This document shows, in pieces, positions 25,858 to 35,002 of a DNA stretch of 64,000 nt. Location: the NCBI GenBank assembly GCA_963702935.1, contig OY969772.1, positions 5,270,001-5,334,000 on the forward strand, read 5' to 3'. A model generated the notes under the pieces. The model did no database searches. It was not told the DNA's origin and saw only the letters and a list, made by a program, of their open reading frames with translations. Source of the stretch: DAOTWA01 sp963702935. Its GTDB lineage: Bacteria; Chloroflexota; Anaerolineae; Anaerolineales; Anaerolineaceae. The position numbers and the translations under genes are program-made. Position 1 is the first letter of the stretch, and each line of letters opens with the position of its first letter.

Positions 25858-26514
25858 TTACTTCACACCCGTCGCAGCTTTCACCAGGTGCGGCTCGTTC
25901 AAGACCTGGGCAGCCTGCAAGGGCCAATAGATCACCACCGCCCGCCCCACCACCTCGCTCAGGGGCACGAAGCCCCAATTGTGCGAGTCGTAGGAAACGT
26001 TGCGGTTATCTCCCAGGACAAAAAGCGAGTCCTTCGGTACGGTCCAATGCCCGGTGTAGGTGGGCGGGGCCGAGATATAGTCCTCGTCCATGGGGATGCC
26101 GTTGACGTAGACCTTGCCCCCCTGCACCTGGATCTCGTCTCCAGGCAGGCCGATGATCCGCTTGATATAGTCATCGTCAATCGTGATCCCAATGGTGCGC
26201 ATGAACCAGCCCACGACCTGGCCTTCGCTCTGGTTGCGGACGTGGTGGAAGATGATGATGTCTCCGTGATGGACCCCGCCCAGCTTGTAGGCCAGTTTGT
26301 CCACCAGCACAAACTCACCCGGCTGGACGGTGGGCATCATACTGATATTCTCCACGCGCACGCGCGCCGAGATGAGGCTGATTCCCATGAACAACAAGAA
26401 GCCCAACGGGATAATTTTTAAAAGATCTTTGCCGAAATTCCCCCATTGTGACCATTTTCCTTGTCCGGCTGGCCGCGTTTCTTCGATGCCGGAAGCTGAA
26501 TGGTGGTTGTTCAA
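25858..26514 (-). CDS. lepB: Signal peptidase I
   Basis: 218 residues with a TTG start at 26514 supported by GGAGGT 7 bases upstream. One N-terminal transmembrane helix (about 31-50) is followed by box B with nucleophile Ser58 in NISMMPT, the general base Lys118 in YIKRIIGLPGD, and box E GDNRNVSYDSHNWGFV. It cleaves signal peptides of Sec- and Tat-exported proteins outside the membrane. It is divergent from the sortase operon, sharing a 320-base regulatory spacer. Confidence 0.95.
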   Translation of the reverse strand: MNNHHSASGIEETRPAGQGKWSQWGNFGKDLLKIIPLGFLLFMGISLISARVRVENISMMPTVQPGEFVLVDKLAYKLGGVHHGDIIIFHHVRNQSEGQVVGWFMRTIGITIDDDYIKRIIGLPGDEIQVQGGKVYVNGIPMDEDYISAPPTYTGHWTVPKDSLFVLGDNRNVSYDSHNWGFVPLSEVVGRAVVIYWPLQAAQVLNEPHLVKAATGVK

Positions 26515-26835
26515 TGTTCTACCTCCAGATGTTGAACGTTTTCAACGGTTGGATGTTAAGGGGCGCAACGAGGACATCCCTCCTTGAAAAGGATCATCAC
26601 AAGGGTTCTTGTTTCTCTTCTTCTGTTTGTTGGGGGATTTAATTCGGCGCATTAAACCCCTGGGGTTGCCCCACCGGGATTGACGCCATTATAGTACAAA
26701 ATCGAGAAAAAGGAAACCGGGGAAAAGTCAAGGTTTTCTGCCTCAAATTGTCAGACAATTACGACACCGGGAATGGGAATTAAGGTATAATCTGTTTTAG
26801 ATTCAAGCTATTACTTCCGCCTGAAGGCATGGCCT
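26515..26835. promoter_or_regulatory. Divergent control region lepB / sortase with a 15-bp palindrome
   Basis: No gene is seen in these 321 bases. A -10 for lepB (TATAAT, complement 26688-26693) and one for the sortase gene (TATAAT, 26786-26791) face away from each other. Between them lies the perfect palindrome AATTGTC-A-GACAATT at 26746-26760, a good operator candidate centred 33 bases upstream of the sortase -10. The lepB leader is about 170 bases long. Confidence 0.6.
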
Positions 26836-27738
26836 GTGGCTCGTAAGAAATCTCCTGAGGACCTCACCGTCGAAGAGTTGCGTCGTTTGCTGCTCGAGAA
26901 ACGACGCGGCGCGCGCCAGGAACGCCTGGAGCAATATCGTCGTACGGGGCGGGTGATCAATGTATCCCCCGAGGCGGAGAGCAGGGACGTGGAGTCGTTT
27001 CGCAGCCAGGCCTCCCCGGAAGCCGCGCAGGCGGCGCCTATCTCCGGGAAGAAACGTTTCCTGGATCGCTTCCTGTTCGTCGTGGAGATCGCCGCCGTCG
27101 CGGGCCTGTTATTCGTGCTGCTCAACGGCTTCAACCTGCTGCGTGACCTCAACCACGAGGTCGTCTCGGCCCTCGAACAGCCCACGCTGACTCCTACTCC
27201 CCTGGTCGTGGCGGTGGTCTTGCCTTCGGGGCACACGCCGCCCAACGCGCCGGGAGGAGTGCAGCCCAACCTGGACGAGATCCCCGAGCACCTGCGGCCG
27301 CTCGTGCAGACTCTGGCCAGCCTGCCCATCCCGACTCCCGGCCCCGAGCAGCTCGTGCGCTTGCAGATCCCGGCGATCAAGGTGGATGCGCCGGTCGTGC
27401 AAGGGGATGGGTGGGATCAATTGAAGAAAGGGGTGGGGCAACACGTGGGTACGCCGGATCCGGGACAAAAAGGCAACCTGGTGCTTTCGGCTCATAACGA
27501 CGTCTTTGGGGAAATCTTCAGAGACCTGGATAAGCTGAAGCCGGGCGATTCCGTGACCCTGTATACCAACCAGCGCGCTTATACTTATATCGTCAAGGAT
27601 TTTAAAATCGTCTTACCCACCCAGGTAGAGGTCATGGCTCCCACAGATGGAGCCGTGGTTACGTTGATCTCCTGCTATCCGTACATGGTAGACAATAAGC
27701 GGATCGCAGTCACGGCTGAGTTGCAGAACAATCCATAG
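26836..27738 (+). CDS. Sortase-family transpeptidase with N-terminal cytoplasmic helix and membrane anchor
   Basis: 300 residues from GTG 26836. A charged N-terminal segment (1-70) precedes one transmembrane helix (about 80-100), a Pro/Thr-rich linker and the sortase barrel. Catalytic residues are His220 (LSAHND), Cys280 (TLISCYPY) and Arg289 (NKRIAV). The class resembles D/E sortases of Gram-positives. It would join surface proteins to cell-wall or pilin acceptors outside the membrane. No LPxTG substrate is visible in the window. The gene is followed 28 bases later by a small membrane protein, probably in the same transcript. Confidence 0.9.
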   Translation: MARKKSPEDLTVEELRRLLLEKRRGARQERLEQYRRTGRVINVSPEAESRDVESFRSQASPEAAQAAPISGKKRFLDRFLFVVEIAAVAGLLFVLLNGFNLLRDLNHEVVSALEQPTLTPTPLVVAVVLPSGHTPPNAPGGVQPNLDEIPEHLRPLVQTLASLPIPTPGPEQLVRLQIPAIKVDAPVVQGDGWDQLKKGVGQHVGTPDPGQKGNLVLSAHNDVFGEIFRDLDKLKPGDSVTLYTNQRAYTYIVKDFKIVLPTQVEVMAPTDGAVVTLISCYPYMVDNKRIAVTAELQNNP

Positions 27739-27766
27739 CATTTTATACTTGACAAGGAGTATCTCG

Positions 27767-27973
27767 ATGGCTAAGAAGCAAAAAAGGCGAGTTTCTCAGG
27801 GCACGATGAGCACCCCCATCGTCAGCAAGCCGTTGGTGAGCCGGAGTGTTTCCTCAACCACCTCCGAATTCCACCCGGATTACAGCAACATCAAGAAGGA
27901 CCTCAAGCGGATTGCCACGCTGGCGGCGTCTTTCTTCGTTGTTCTAGTGGCTCTTTCTTTTATCTTAAAGTAA
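27767..27973 (+). CDS. Small membrane protein of unknown function
   Basis: 68 residues starting MAKKQKRRVSQG at ATG 27767, with AAGGAG 8 bases upstream; an in-frame upstream start lacks such a site. The N-terminus is basic, the middle Ser/Thr-rich, and the last ~22 residues form a hydrophobic C-terminal helix (LAASFFVVLVALSFIL), as in tail-anchored proteins. It follows the sortase gene closely. No family is recognised. Confidence 0.7.
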   Translation: MAKKQKRRVSQGTMSTPIVSKPLVSRSVSSTTSEFHPDYSNIKKDLKRIATLAASFFVVLVALSFILK

Positions 27974-28084
27974 GCTACAACTCGATATTCTTTTCATCAG
28001 ACTGCCATTCTCATGAGCGGTCTGGTTAGGCATAAGGCTGCTACCCGAATAACCAGAAGAAGCTGACTAACAAGGAGAAAAAAT

Positions 28085-29155
28085 ATGTCACCCATGTTCG
28101 TTCCTGGCCCAGTTGATGTTGCCCCTGAAGTACTGGCTGCCCAAGCCAAGCCCATGATTCCTCACCGCAGCAAGGACTTCGAAGAGATGTTCCGCAGCAC
28201 AGAGGAGAGACTTAGGAAAGTGTTTTACACACAGAATTGGGTGTACCAGGCGACGGCCTCCGGGTCTGGCTTGCAGGAAGCCGGCATCCGGAACTTTGTC
28301 CAGGAAAGTGTGCTGAGCTGCGTCAACGGCGCGTTTGCGCAACGCTGGTATGAAGTGGCCGTCACGAACGGCAAACAGGCGGACAAATTAGAGGTCCCCT
28401 GGGGACAGGCCGTCTTGCCCGAAATGCTGGCAGATGCTCTGAAGAAGAAGCACTACGAAGCGGTGACCATCGTCCACAATGAGACCTCGACCGGCGTGCA
28501 GAACCCGGTAAAAGAATTGGCCGCTGTGGCTCACGAGGTCAGCCCGGATACCTTGATAATGGTGGATGCCGTTTCCTCGCTGGGCGGCGCCAAGATCGAG
28601 ATGGACGCCTGGGGGCTGGATTTCTTGCTCACCTCTTCCCAGAAGTGCCTGGCCTTGCCGCCGGGCCTGTCTTTTGGCTCTCCCTCGGAGCGCGCTATGA
28701 AGAAGGCCGAGACGGTCGCCAACCGGGGCTGGTACTTCGACCTGCTGCGCATGGAAAAGCATCGCGTCAAAGACTCGACCCCCATGACGCCCGCCATGGC
28801 TCTCATCTACGCGCTGGACGTACAGTTGGATCGCATCCTGGCCGAAGGGCTGGACAATCGCTTTGCGCGCCATTCCGCGATGGCCAAGCGCACGCAGGAT
28901 TGGGCGATTGCCCACGACATGCAGCCCCTGGCCCCCGAGGGCTACCGCTCGCAGACCGTTTCCACGATTCAAAACAGTTGCAACATGGACATTTCTGCCC
29001 TCAACAAGTTCCTCCTGGAGCACGGCATGCGCATCGCCAACGGTTATGGCGATTTGAAGAATAAGACCTTCCGCGTAGCCCACATGGGCGAGATCCAGAT
29101 GAAAGACGTGGATGCGCTCCTGGCTTTGATGGAAGAGTTCCTCAAGGCGATGTAA
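28085..29155 (+). CDS. Class V aminotransferase (alanine-glyoxylate / serine-pyruvate type)
   Basis: 356 residues, fold-type I PLP enzyme. The start MFVPGPVDVAPEVLAA and MIPHRSKDFEEMF are typical of serine-glyoxylate/alanine-glyoxylate aminotransferases. The PLP Lys is in TSSQKCLALPPG, and VDAVSSLGG contains the cofactor-binding Asp. AAGGAG precedes the ATG at 28085. Such enzymes transaminate glyoxylate or feed the serine pathway; the substrate cannot be fixed from sequence. A strong terminator follows at 29181. Confidence 0.9.
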   Translation: MSPMFVPGPVDVAPEVLAAQAKPMIPHRSKDFEEMFRSTEERLRKVFYTQNWVYQATASGSGLQEAGIRNFVQESVLSCVNGAFAQRWYEVAVTNGKQADKLEVPWGQAVLPEMLADALKKKHYEAVTIVHNETSTGVQNPVKELAAVAHEVSPDTLIMVDAVSSLGGAKIEMDAWGLDFLLTSSQKCLALPPGLSFGSPSERAMKKAETVANRGWYFDLLRMEKHRVKDSTPMTPAMALIYALDVQLDRILAEGLDNRFARHSAMAKRTQDWAIAHDMQPLAPEGYRSQTVSTIQNSCNMDISALNKFLLEHGMRIANGYGDLKNKTFRVAHMGEIQMKDVDALLALMEEFLKAM

Positions 29156-29180
29156 GCGCGTTTGACGGCAAAGTCTCGTC

Positions 29181-29217
29181 GGGGGATCCTACCGGATACG
29201 GCAGGATCCCCCTTTTA
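29181..29217 (+). terminator. Intrinsic terminator after the aminotransferase gene
   Basis: GGGGGATCCT (29181-29190) pairs exactly with AGGATCCCCC (29203-29212) and is followed by TTTTA. Confidence 0.9.
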
Positions 29218-29235
29218 ATCATGGTTCCTCTCGCT

Positions 29236-29241
29236 TATAAT
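29236..29241 (+). promoter_or_regulatory. -10 element for the rRNA methyltransferase gene
   Basis: TATAAT 26 bases upstream of the ATG at 29267, immediately after the preceding terminator. Confidence 0.55.
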
Positions 29242-29266
29242 GGGGGGACGTTGTAGGAAGGATTGG

Positions 29267-30524
29267 ATGGCCGAAGCAACCCCAACTTATGAAGTAGACC
29301 TGACCGCTTTCACCTTCGGCGGCGATAGCCTGGGGCGCCTGGCGGACGGCCGGGCGGTGTTCGTGCCCTTTGGCCTGCCCGGAGAGCGCGTGCGCATCCG
29401 CCTGACGGAGGAGAAACGCAGCTACGCGCGCGGGGAGCTGCTCGAAGTGCTGGAGCCTTCTCCCAGGCGCATCGCTGCGCGCTGCCCGCACTTCGGGGAG
29501 TGCGGCGGATGCCACTATCAGAACCTGGACTATGCGGACCAGCTCAGCGCCAAAGCCGAGCTCCTGCGGGATGTGTTCGCCCGCGTAGGCGGCTTCTCTT
29601 CGCCACCCATCCGCCCGATCGTCCCTGCGCCGCAGCCCTGGAATTACCGCAACCACGTGCAGTTCCACCTGTCGGCGGACGGCCACCTGGGGTACCAGGC
29701 GCAGAATTCTCACCGCGTCATTCCCATCCGTGAGTGCCATTTGCCGGAAGGCGCTTTGAATGCGGTCTGGCCGCTTCTGGAGGTCGAGCCGCTCCCCGGG
29801 CTGGAAAGGGTCAGCCTGCGCCTGGGGCAAGAGGAGGACGTGCAGCTCATCCTGGAGAGCAGCGATCCTCAGCCGCCCGAGTTCAGCGTGGATTTCCCCC
29901 TCTCGGCGGTGCACCTCAGCCCGGCGGGCAGTGTGGTGCTGGCCGGCGACGAGCAAATCTCTGTGCGCGTGGGAGGCAGGTCGTTCAGCGTATCTTCGGA
30001 GTCTCTTCTTCCAGGTCAACACGCTGCAAGCCGAAGCGATGGTCGCCCACCTGCTGGAGCTGCTGCCGCTCACCCCCACGGCCACGCTGATAGACGTTTA
30101 CTGCGGCGTGGGCCTGTTCAGCGCGTTCATCGCTCCACGCGTAAGCCGCCTGATGGGTGTGGAGCTTTCCCAGGCGGCGTGTGAGGACTTCGTGGTAAAC
30201 CTGGACGAATTCGACAACGTGGAGCTGTACCAGGGCGCCGCCGAAGACGTGCTCCCGGCGCTGCAAGTGCGCGTCGACGGCATGGTAGTCGACCCGCCAC
30301 GCTCCGGCCTCGACCCGCGCGCGCTGGATGCCATCGCGGCAATGCAGCCGCCCGTGCTGGCTTACGTCTCTTGCGACCCGCCCACCCTGGCGCGCGACGC
30401 CAAACGCCTGCTAGCCAAGGGATACGTCCTGGAGCAGGTCACGCCCTTCGATCTCTTCCCCCAGACTTACCACATCGAGAGCATCAGCCTGTTCAAAACC
30501 AAGACCCAGGCCAAAAAAGATTGA
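29267..30524 (+). CDS. rlmD: 23S rRNA (uracil-5-)-methyltransferase, RlmD/RumA family (one frameshift)
   Basis: A composite of about 418 residues. A TRAM-like N-terminal domain is followed by a [4Fe-4S] cysteine cluster motif CPHFGECGGCHYQ. The SAM-binding DVYCGVGLFS, the VDPPRSGLD loop and the nucleophile-containing SCDPPTLARD come later. The frame breaks near 30005, where one extra C separates SSES from FFQVNTLQAEA, a continuation seen in all members of the family. It methylates U1939-type positions in 23S rRNA; some homologues act on tRNA or have dual specificity. The start ATG 29267 has AGGAAGGA upstream. The frameshift is probably an error. Confidence 0.85.
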
Positions 30525-30589
30525 AAGAAACCCCAAAAGCCCTATAATTTAAGGCATCTCTGGAGGGAATGTAACGGGAGGAGGAGAGA

Positions 30590-31510
30590 ATGAGGGGTCG
30601 TTCCGCACGGATTTTGGTCGTCCTTCTGGCCATCCTGAGCGTCCCGCTTGCCTGTAGCCTACCCGGACAGGCGACGCCCACACCTTCTTTTTTCTTTACG
30701 CCCAATGGCACGATGACGGCTCTCTTCGCCCCCACCGTGCTGATTTACCCCAGCGACACGCCCCCGGCCACCTTTATTCCCCCTTCACCGGAAGTGGATA
30801 TCCAAACGCCACTCGCAGTTACGCCTGCGGATACGCCGCTAACCGCTACCGAGGCGGGCGCCAGCGGGCGTCCGGGTCCCAACGTCACAGCATCTTTCCT
30901 GAACGCTCCCCCTACCATCGACGGCGATTGGAACGATTGGAGCACCCCGGCTTATCCCGCCCAATTCGAGGTGTTCGGCGCCCAAAACTGGCAAGGCCCG
31001 GACGACCTGGAAGGCTCCTTCCGTATCGGTTGGGACGCCACCTACCTGTACCTGGCCGTCAAAGTCAAGGATGACGTTTACGTCCAGGAAGCCACCGGCG
31101 TAAACCTGTTCAAGGGAGACAGCCTCGAGGTCTTATTGGATAATAATCTGAGTGGGGACTTGAATCTGCGGCAGTTGGATAACGACGACTTCCAGTTGGG
31201 CATTTCACCGGGTTATCAAAGCGTGAACAACCACCCCGAAGCCTATTTGTGGTTCCCAAGCTCGCTGGCCGGGTCGCGCCCCCAGGTGAAGATCGCCGCC
31301 ATCGGCTCGCAAGGAGTTTATCGCGTCGAGGCGGCCATCCCCTGGATCGTATTCAACGTCACGCCCTCTTCCGGGCAGCAATACGGCTTTGCCCTGTCTG
31401 CCTCGGACGACGACACGCCCGGCACGCAGCAACAGCAAAGCATGGTTTCCAACATTTCTACGCGCGTATTGGCCGACCCAACCACCTGGGGGACGCTGAC
31501 GCTAAAATAG
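30590..31510 (+). CDS. Lipoprotein with CBM9/DOMON-like carbohydrate-binding domain
   Basis: 306 residues. Signal peptide with lipobox LSVPLAC (Cys at about residue 22), then a Thr/Pro-rich linker to about residue 95. A C-terminal domain follows, with PPTIDGDWNDWS... and the YLYLAVKVKDD and GDSLEVLLDN signatures of CBM9-type sugar-binding modules. It is probably surface-anchored and binds glycans. GGAGGAG lies upstream of the ATG. The last 9 bases overlap the 3' end of the convergent ybbN gene. Confidence 0.82.
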   Translation: MRGRSARILVVLLAILSVPLACSLPGQATPTPSFFFTPNGTMTALFAPTVLIYPSDTPPATFIPPSPEVDIQTPLAVTPADTPLTATEAGASGRPGPNVTASFLNAPPTIDGDWNDWSTPAYPAQFEVFGAQNWQGPDDLEGSFRIGWDATYLYLAVKVKDDVYVQEATGVNLFKGDSLEVLLDNNLSGDLNLRQLDNDDFQLGISPGYQSVNNHPEAYLWFPSSLAGSRPQVKIAAIGSQGVYRVEAAIPWIVFNVTPSSGQQYGFALSASDDDTPGTQQQQSMVSNISTRVLADPTTWGTLTLK

Positions 31511-32335
31511 GACGGTGGCCAGCTCCTGGCGATATTCCCTGGTTTGCGGGTCTTCTTCCCCCAACAGCTCCAGGAGGGCCAGCACGACCATACGCGCCTG
31601 ATCGTCGCGGTAGTGCTTCTTCTGGCGGAGGATGTCCAGCAGTCCGTCCAGGGCTGCCAGAATATTTCCCTTGCCGGCCAGGCGAATGCTGTTTCTGAAA
31701 GCGGCGTCCAGGGGAGAATCGCCTTCCAGCTTTCCCTGCTGAAAGAGAACAAAGGCGCGCGCCAGAGGGAAGAGGCTCTCCGCCGTCTTGAACTCGCGGC
31801 TGGCCGGGAAATCCTGCAAGATCTCGCTGGCTTGCGAGCCGAGTCCCTGGCTGAGCAAGCTCTTCGCCAGGCCCAACAAACCCAGCGAGTTGTCGGGCTC
31901 CTGATCCAGATATTCGCTAAAAGCCTTTTCTGCCTGGCTCCATTGGTGCAGGCGCAACAGGCTGACGCCTTTTTCCAGCAGCAGATCCGAAGGGGTTGGC
32001 ACCAGGCGGCGAATGAATTCTTTCAAGCCCGGCTCGCTCAACGCCCCGACGAACTCATAGACGATCTGTCCCTGGTTGAAGGCTTTGACTGCCGGAATAC
32101 TGCGCACCCCATAGCGCTGCGCCAGCTTGGGGTTTTCATCCACGTCCACTTTCGCCAGGCGGAAGGCGCCCTGCGCTTCTTCGGCCAGCTTCTCCAGCAA
32201 AGGGCTTAAGACTTTGCAGGGAACACACCACTCGGCCCAAAAATCGACAACCACCGGCACTTCCTGCGAGTAGTTGATAACTTCGTATTCAAAATCCGAT
32301 TCAGACACATTAACGATATATTCAGAGGCCATCAT
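31502..32335 (-). CDS. ybbN: Thioredoxin-fold co-chaperone with tetratricopeptide tail (YbbN/CnoX)
   Basis: 277 residues. The N-terminal thioredoxin domain carries an active CxxC (WCVPC at about 36-40). The C-terminal two thirds form TPR-like helices with the PDNSLGLLGLAKSLL pattern seen in YbbN. E. coli CnoX lacks a full redox motif, so the intact CVPC here suggests real thiol-disulfide activity besides holdase function with DnaK/GroEL. It is monocistronic and convergent with the lipoprotein. Confidence 0.88.
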   Translation of the reverse strand: MMASEYIVNVSESDFEYEVINYSQEVPVVVDFWAEWCVPCKVLSPLLEKLAEEAQGAFRLAKVDVDENPKLAQRYGVRSIPAVKAFNQGQIVYEFVGALSEPGLKEFIRRLVPTPSDLLLEKGVSLLRLHQWSQAEKAFSEYLDQEPDNSLGLLGLAKSLLSQGLGSQASEILQDFPASREFKTAESLFPLARAFVLFQQGKLEGDSPLDAAFRNSIRLAGKGNILAALDGLLDILRQKKHYRDDQARMVVLALLELLGEEDPQTREYRQELATVLF

Positions 32336-32452
32336 TCTAAATCTCCATGGGGTGGAGGAGTTTACTGTTTAGATCACTTGATGATGAGTATTTTAAACAA
32401 AGTTCATAAGAATTGCATCTGAATTAAGTAATACGTTGGAGGGAAACTCCTC

Positions 32453-32875
32453 TTATTCGTCCTCTGGCCCCGCCGCGCCGGGTTGGTTGATCTTGAGCAC
32501 TTCACCATGGATATTGATGACGACCTGAAAGCCCATCATGCCCATGTAAGCGCGGCTCTCCTCAGGAAAGCCGGTCTGGAGCAGCAGCTCGAACTGGTGC
32601 TCGATCTGTTTGAGCTGGTTCTCGATGACGGCGCGCGCAAAGATGTCGTCTTCCCCCAGCATTTTCGCCGTTTGCTCGCTGATCAGGCCCTCATTGCCCT
32701 GGATCTGCTCTTTCATAAAGTTGAGCACCTGGCGGTCGACTTGCTCGGAGGGGATGTGGCGGCGGAAGCCGGCGTCATTCACTATGTAGAAAGGCTCGTC
32801 CCCCACGTAGGCGGCTTCGACCGGGTTTCCATTTTCATCGACGATCAGGCCTTCAAAAATAGGTTTGTTCGCCAT
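32453..32875 (-). CDS. Conserved hypothetical protein
   Basis: 140 residues starting MANKPIFEGLIVDENG. It is soluble, acidic and mostly alpha-helical in its middle (residues 45-95), ending in a strand-rich MMGFQVVINIHGEV. An N-terminal segment, VEAAYVGDEPFYIVNDAGF, suggests a small beta domain. No recognisable motif or membrane segment is seen. It sits just downstream of the two L,D-transpeptidases in the same orientation, with a 42-base gap. Function is not assigned. Confidence 0.65.
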   Translation of the reverse strand: MANKPIFEGLIVDENGNPVEAAYVGDEPFYIVNDAGFRRHIPSEQVDRQVLNFMKEQIQGNEGLISEQTAKMLGEDDIFARAVIENQLKQIEHQFELLLQTGFPEESRAYMGMMGFQVVINIHGEVLKINQPGAAGPEDE

Positions 32876-32917
32876 AATTGACCTCGCTTGTTGCAGCCGG
32901 GGTGATCTGGGGTGGGA

Positions 32918-33949
32918 TCAAAAGATATCGACCCTGGTTCCGAAATCTTCGAAGACGAATTTTTCTCCCGCCGGGACGCTGGGAATCGTCCACCGGTAGA
33001 GCCACCTGGCCGCTTGTATGGGCAGGTTGACACAACCGTGACTGCGCGGCTTGCCGAAGTCGTTGTGCCAATACGTTCCGTGAAAGGAAATACCGTCTTC
33101 CGTAAAATAAACTACCCATGGCACACCCGGTAGATCGTAGCTGTTTGGCGCTGCCCGATCGCCGGCGGCCATGTGCCGGTAAGGGCGTTTCCAGTTGCAG
33201 ATGTGCCTGCCGCTGGGGGTCTCGTAGTTGCCGTTGCTAAAGCGGGCTCCGGTGGCGGCCCGGCTCATCCACACCGGTTGATCCCATTCGTAGGCGATCA
33301 CGCTCTGTTGCTCCAGGAGCACCTCGATGCGCTTGCCCTCCAGGGGCACTTCCGGTGAAAGCGGCTGGATCTCCTCGGGGGGAACCAGGCGCAGGTGAGC
33401 GGCAGTTACATAGTAAACATATTTCCACTTATCGTCAAGGATACCATACCAATCATTGCCCTGGGCGTCCCGCTTCGAGCTGACCACCCAGTGAGTCGTC
33501 TCGTAATACAGCCGGTAAGCCACCCCTTCTGTCGCGTCCGGCCTCCAGCGCGCGTCGCTGTAGGGCACGGTGATCTCTCCCAGGCAGCCGTCGGGCGGGA
33601 TGTCTGAGCTAGGCGGGTTGAGCTGGATGCGCACGGGCTGGATGCCCCCCGAATGCGCGTAACCCTCCTGGCCGATGTGATACCATACGCGGTTGTAATC
33701 CGGCTGGCCGTCGCCGATGGTCACCTCGCTGATCGGCAGGATCACGTCGCGCCAGTATTGCTTGACGGCCTGGGCAGACAGCGAAGGAGCCGCGTAGATC
33801 GTGATGGTCGGCTCCAGGACGCGCCCTTGCAAATCGGAGGAAGCTTGAGGCTTTAGGCCCAGGGGCGGAAGGAAAAGCCCCGCCAGCGCCAGCGAACCCA
33901 GCTTGAGGAACTCTCTGCGCGATAGGGGTTGGGAAAAGGGCTCCGCCAC
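32918..33949 (-). CDS. Tat-exported L,D-transpeptidase (YkuD)
   Basis: 343 residues. The twin-arginine signal LSRREFLKLGSLALAGLF is at residues 9-26. The middle has two SH3-like segments (TIYAAPSLSAQAVKQYWRD, and GVAYRLYYETTHWVV). The C-terminal YkuD domain has HGTYWHNDFGKPRSHGCVNL, with the catalytic His and Cys. It makes 3-3 crosslinks or attaches proteins to peptidoglycan outside the membrane. It follows a second L,D-transpeptidase by 9 bases. A Tat route for such an enzyme implies a folded or metal-bound export form. Confidence 0.92.
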   Translation of the reverse strand: MAEPFSQPLSRREFLKLGSLALAGLFLPPLGLKPQASSDLQGRVLEPTITIYAAPSLSAQAVKQYWRDVILPISEVTIGDGQPDYNRVWYHIGQEGYAHSGGIQPVRIQLNPPSSDIPPDGCLGEITVPYSDARWRPDATEGVAYRLYYETTHWVVSSKRDAQGNDWYGILDDKWKYVYYVTAAHLRLVPPEEIQPLSPEVPLEGKRIEVLLEQQSVIAYEWDQPVWMSRAATGARFSNGNYETPSGRHICNWKRPYRHMAAGDRAAPNSYDLPGVPWVVYFTEDGISFHGTYWHNDFGKPRSHGCVNLPIQAARWLYRWTIPSVPAGEKFVFEDFGTRVDIF

Positions 33950-33958
33950 GGTGAGCTC

Positions 33959-35002
33959 TCAATTGTGAACGTTGACCAGCGTGCCCACCGAGGTCCAATC
34001 GAACAGCCAGGCGGCGTCTTCCGTGCGAAGATTGACGCACCCGTGACTTATGGGGTGGCCGAAATTATGGTGCCAGTAAGTGCCGTGCAGGCCGTAGCCT
34101 TGGTAGAAATACATGACGTAGGGAACGTTCGGCAGGTAATAACCGGGGCCGGCCATGTCGGCGTAGCGATATTTCACGTAGATGTGAAACTGGCCGGTGA
34201 CGGTGGGATGCAGATAGGTGCCGGTGGAAACCAGGAAAGATTTGACCAGGGTGGAGCCCTGGTAAGCGTAAGCCGTCTGCTGGCTCAGGTCTACGTCTAC
34301 CCAGTGCTCGTCGGGGCCAACCCCGGAGGGGATAGACGGCGCTCCCGAGGGAGGAGCGGGCTGCGCTTCGGCGGGAGCGCTGGTGGGCGGCACCGGGGTA
34401 TCGGTCGGGGTGCTGGTGGGCAGCGGCGTGGGCGTGTCCGTGGAGGTTGGAGTGGGCGTCGGGGTATTGGTGGGGGTCGGTGTGGGCGTAAAGGTGGCCG
34501 TTGGAGTGGGGGTGAAGGTGGGCTTCACCAGTTGGGCCACGGCTCCCAGGGAAGACCCGCCGGCGGAAAAGGCCGAGGCGAGCTGGGTCGTGGGCATCCC
34601 GTACCAGGCGGCCAGCCCTCCCAGCACCACCAGGACGAGCACCAGCCAGGGCAGGAGTGAGTAGCGAGGGGCGGCGATGGCCCGATCGGGCAGGCTGCGG
34701 ATGGAAGCGGGCGGAGGGGCCGCGTGCGATCCGCTTTGGCGCAGGCGCTGTACCGCCCAGTGCATGCCTTTGCGCGCGCGCTGGCTGCCCGGATGCACCT
34801 CCAGGGCGCGCTTTAGATATCCCAGGCTGGCTTCCGGGCTGGCCAGGGCGGCCAACAGCAGCCAGGCATCCTCAAGCTCAGGGGCTAAAGCGGCGGCCTG
34901 CTCGGCGAAGCGGCGCGCGGAGCGCCGGTCATCCCGGCTCAGGGCTTGCCGGGCTAATCGAACAGCTTCGAGCGCCTGTGCTTTTCGATCGTCGGCGGTC
35001 AT
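33959..35002 (-). CDS. Membrane-anchored L,D-transpeptidase with cytoplasmic TPR-like head
   Basis: 347 residues. The N-terminal 100 residues form helix pairs (RRSARRFAEQAAALAPELEDAWLLLAAL) resembling a tetratricopeptide repeat. A transmembrane helix spans about 118-137. A TPTPT linker (about 160-220) precedes the YkuD domain with HGTYWHHNFGHPISHGCVNL. The linker separates the enzyme from the membrane, across the wall. Its ATG overlaps the amidase stop (ATGA-type, 34999-35002), so amidase and both transpeptidases form one operon. The inside-facing TPR head suggests it is coupled to a cytoplasmic partner. Confidence 0.9.
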   Translation of the reverse strand: MTADDRKAQALEAVRLARQALSRDDRRSARRFAEQAAALAPELEDAWLLLAALASPEASLGYLKRALEVHPGSQRARKGMHWAVQRLRQSGSHAAPPPASIRSLPDRAIAAPRYSLLPWLVLVLVVLGGLAAWYGMPTTQLASAFSAGGSSLGAVAQLVKPTFTPTPTATFTPTPTPTNTPTPTPTSTDTPTPLPTSTPTDTPVPPTSAPAEAQPAPPSGAPSIPSGVGPDEHWVDVDLSQQTAYAYQGSTLVKSFLVSTGTYLHPTVTGQFHIYVKYRYADMAGPGYYLPNVPYVMYFYQGYGLHGTYWHHNFGHPISHGCVNLRTEDAAWLFDWTSVGTLVNVHN

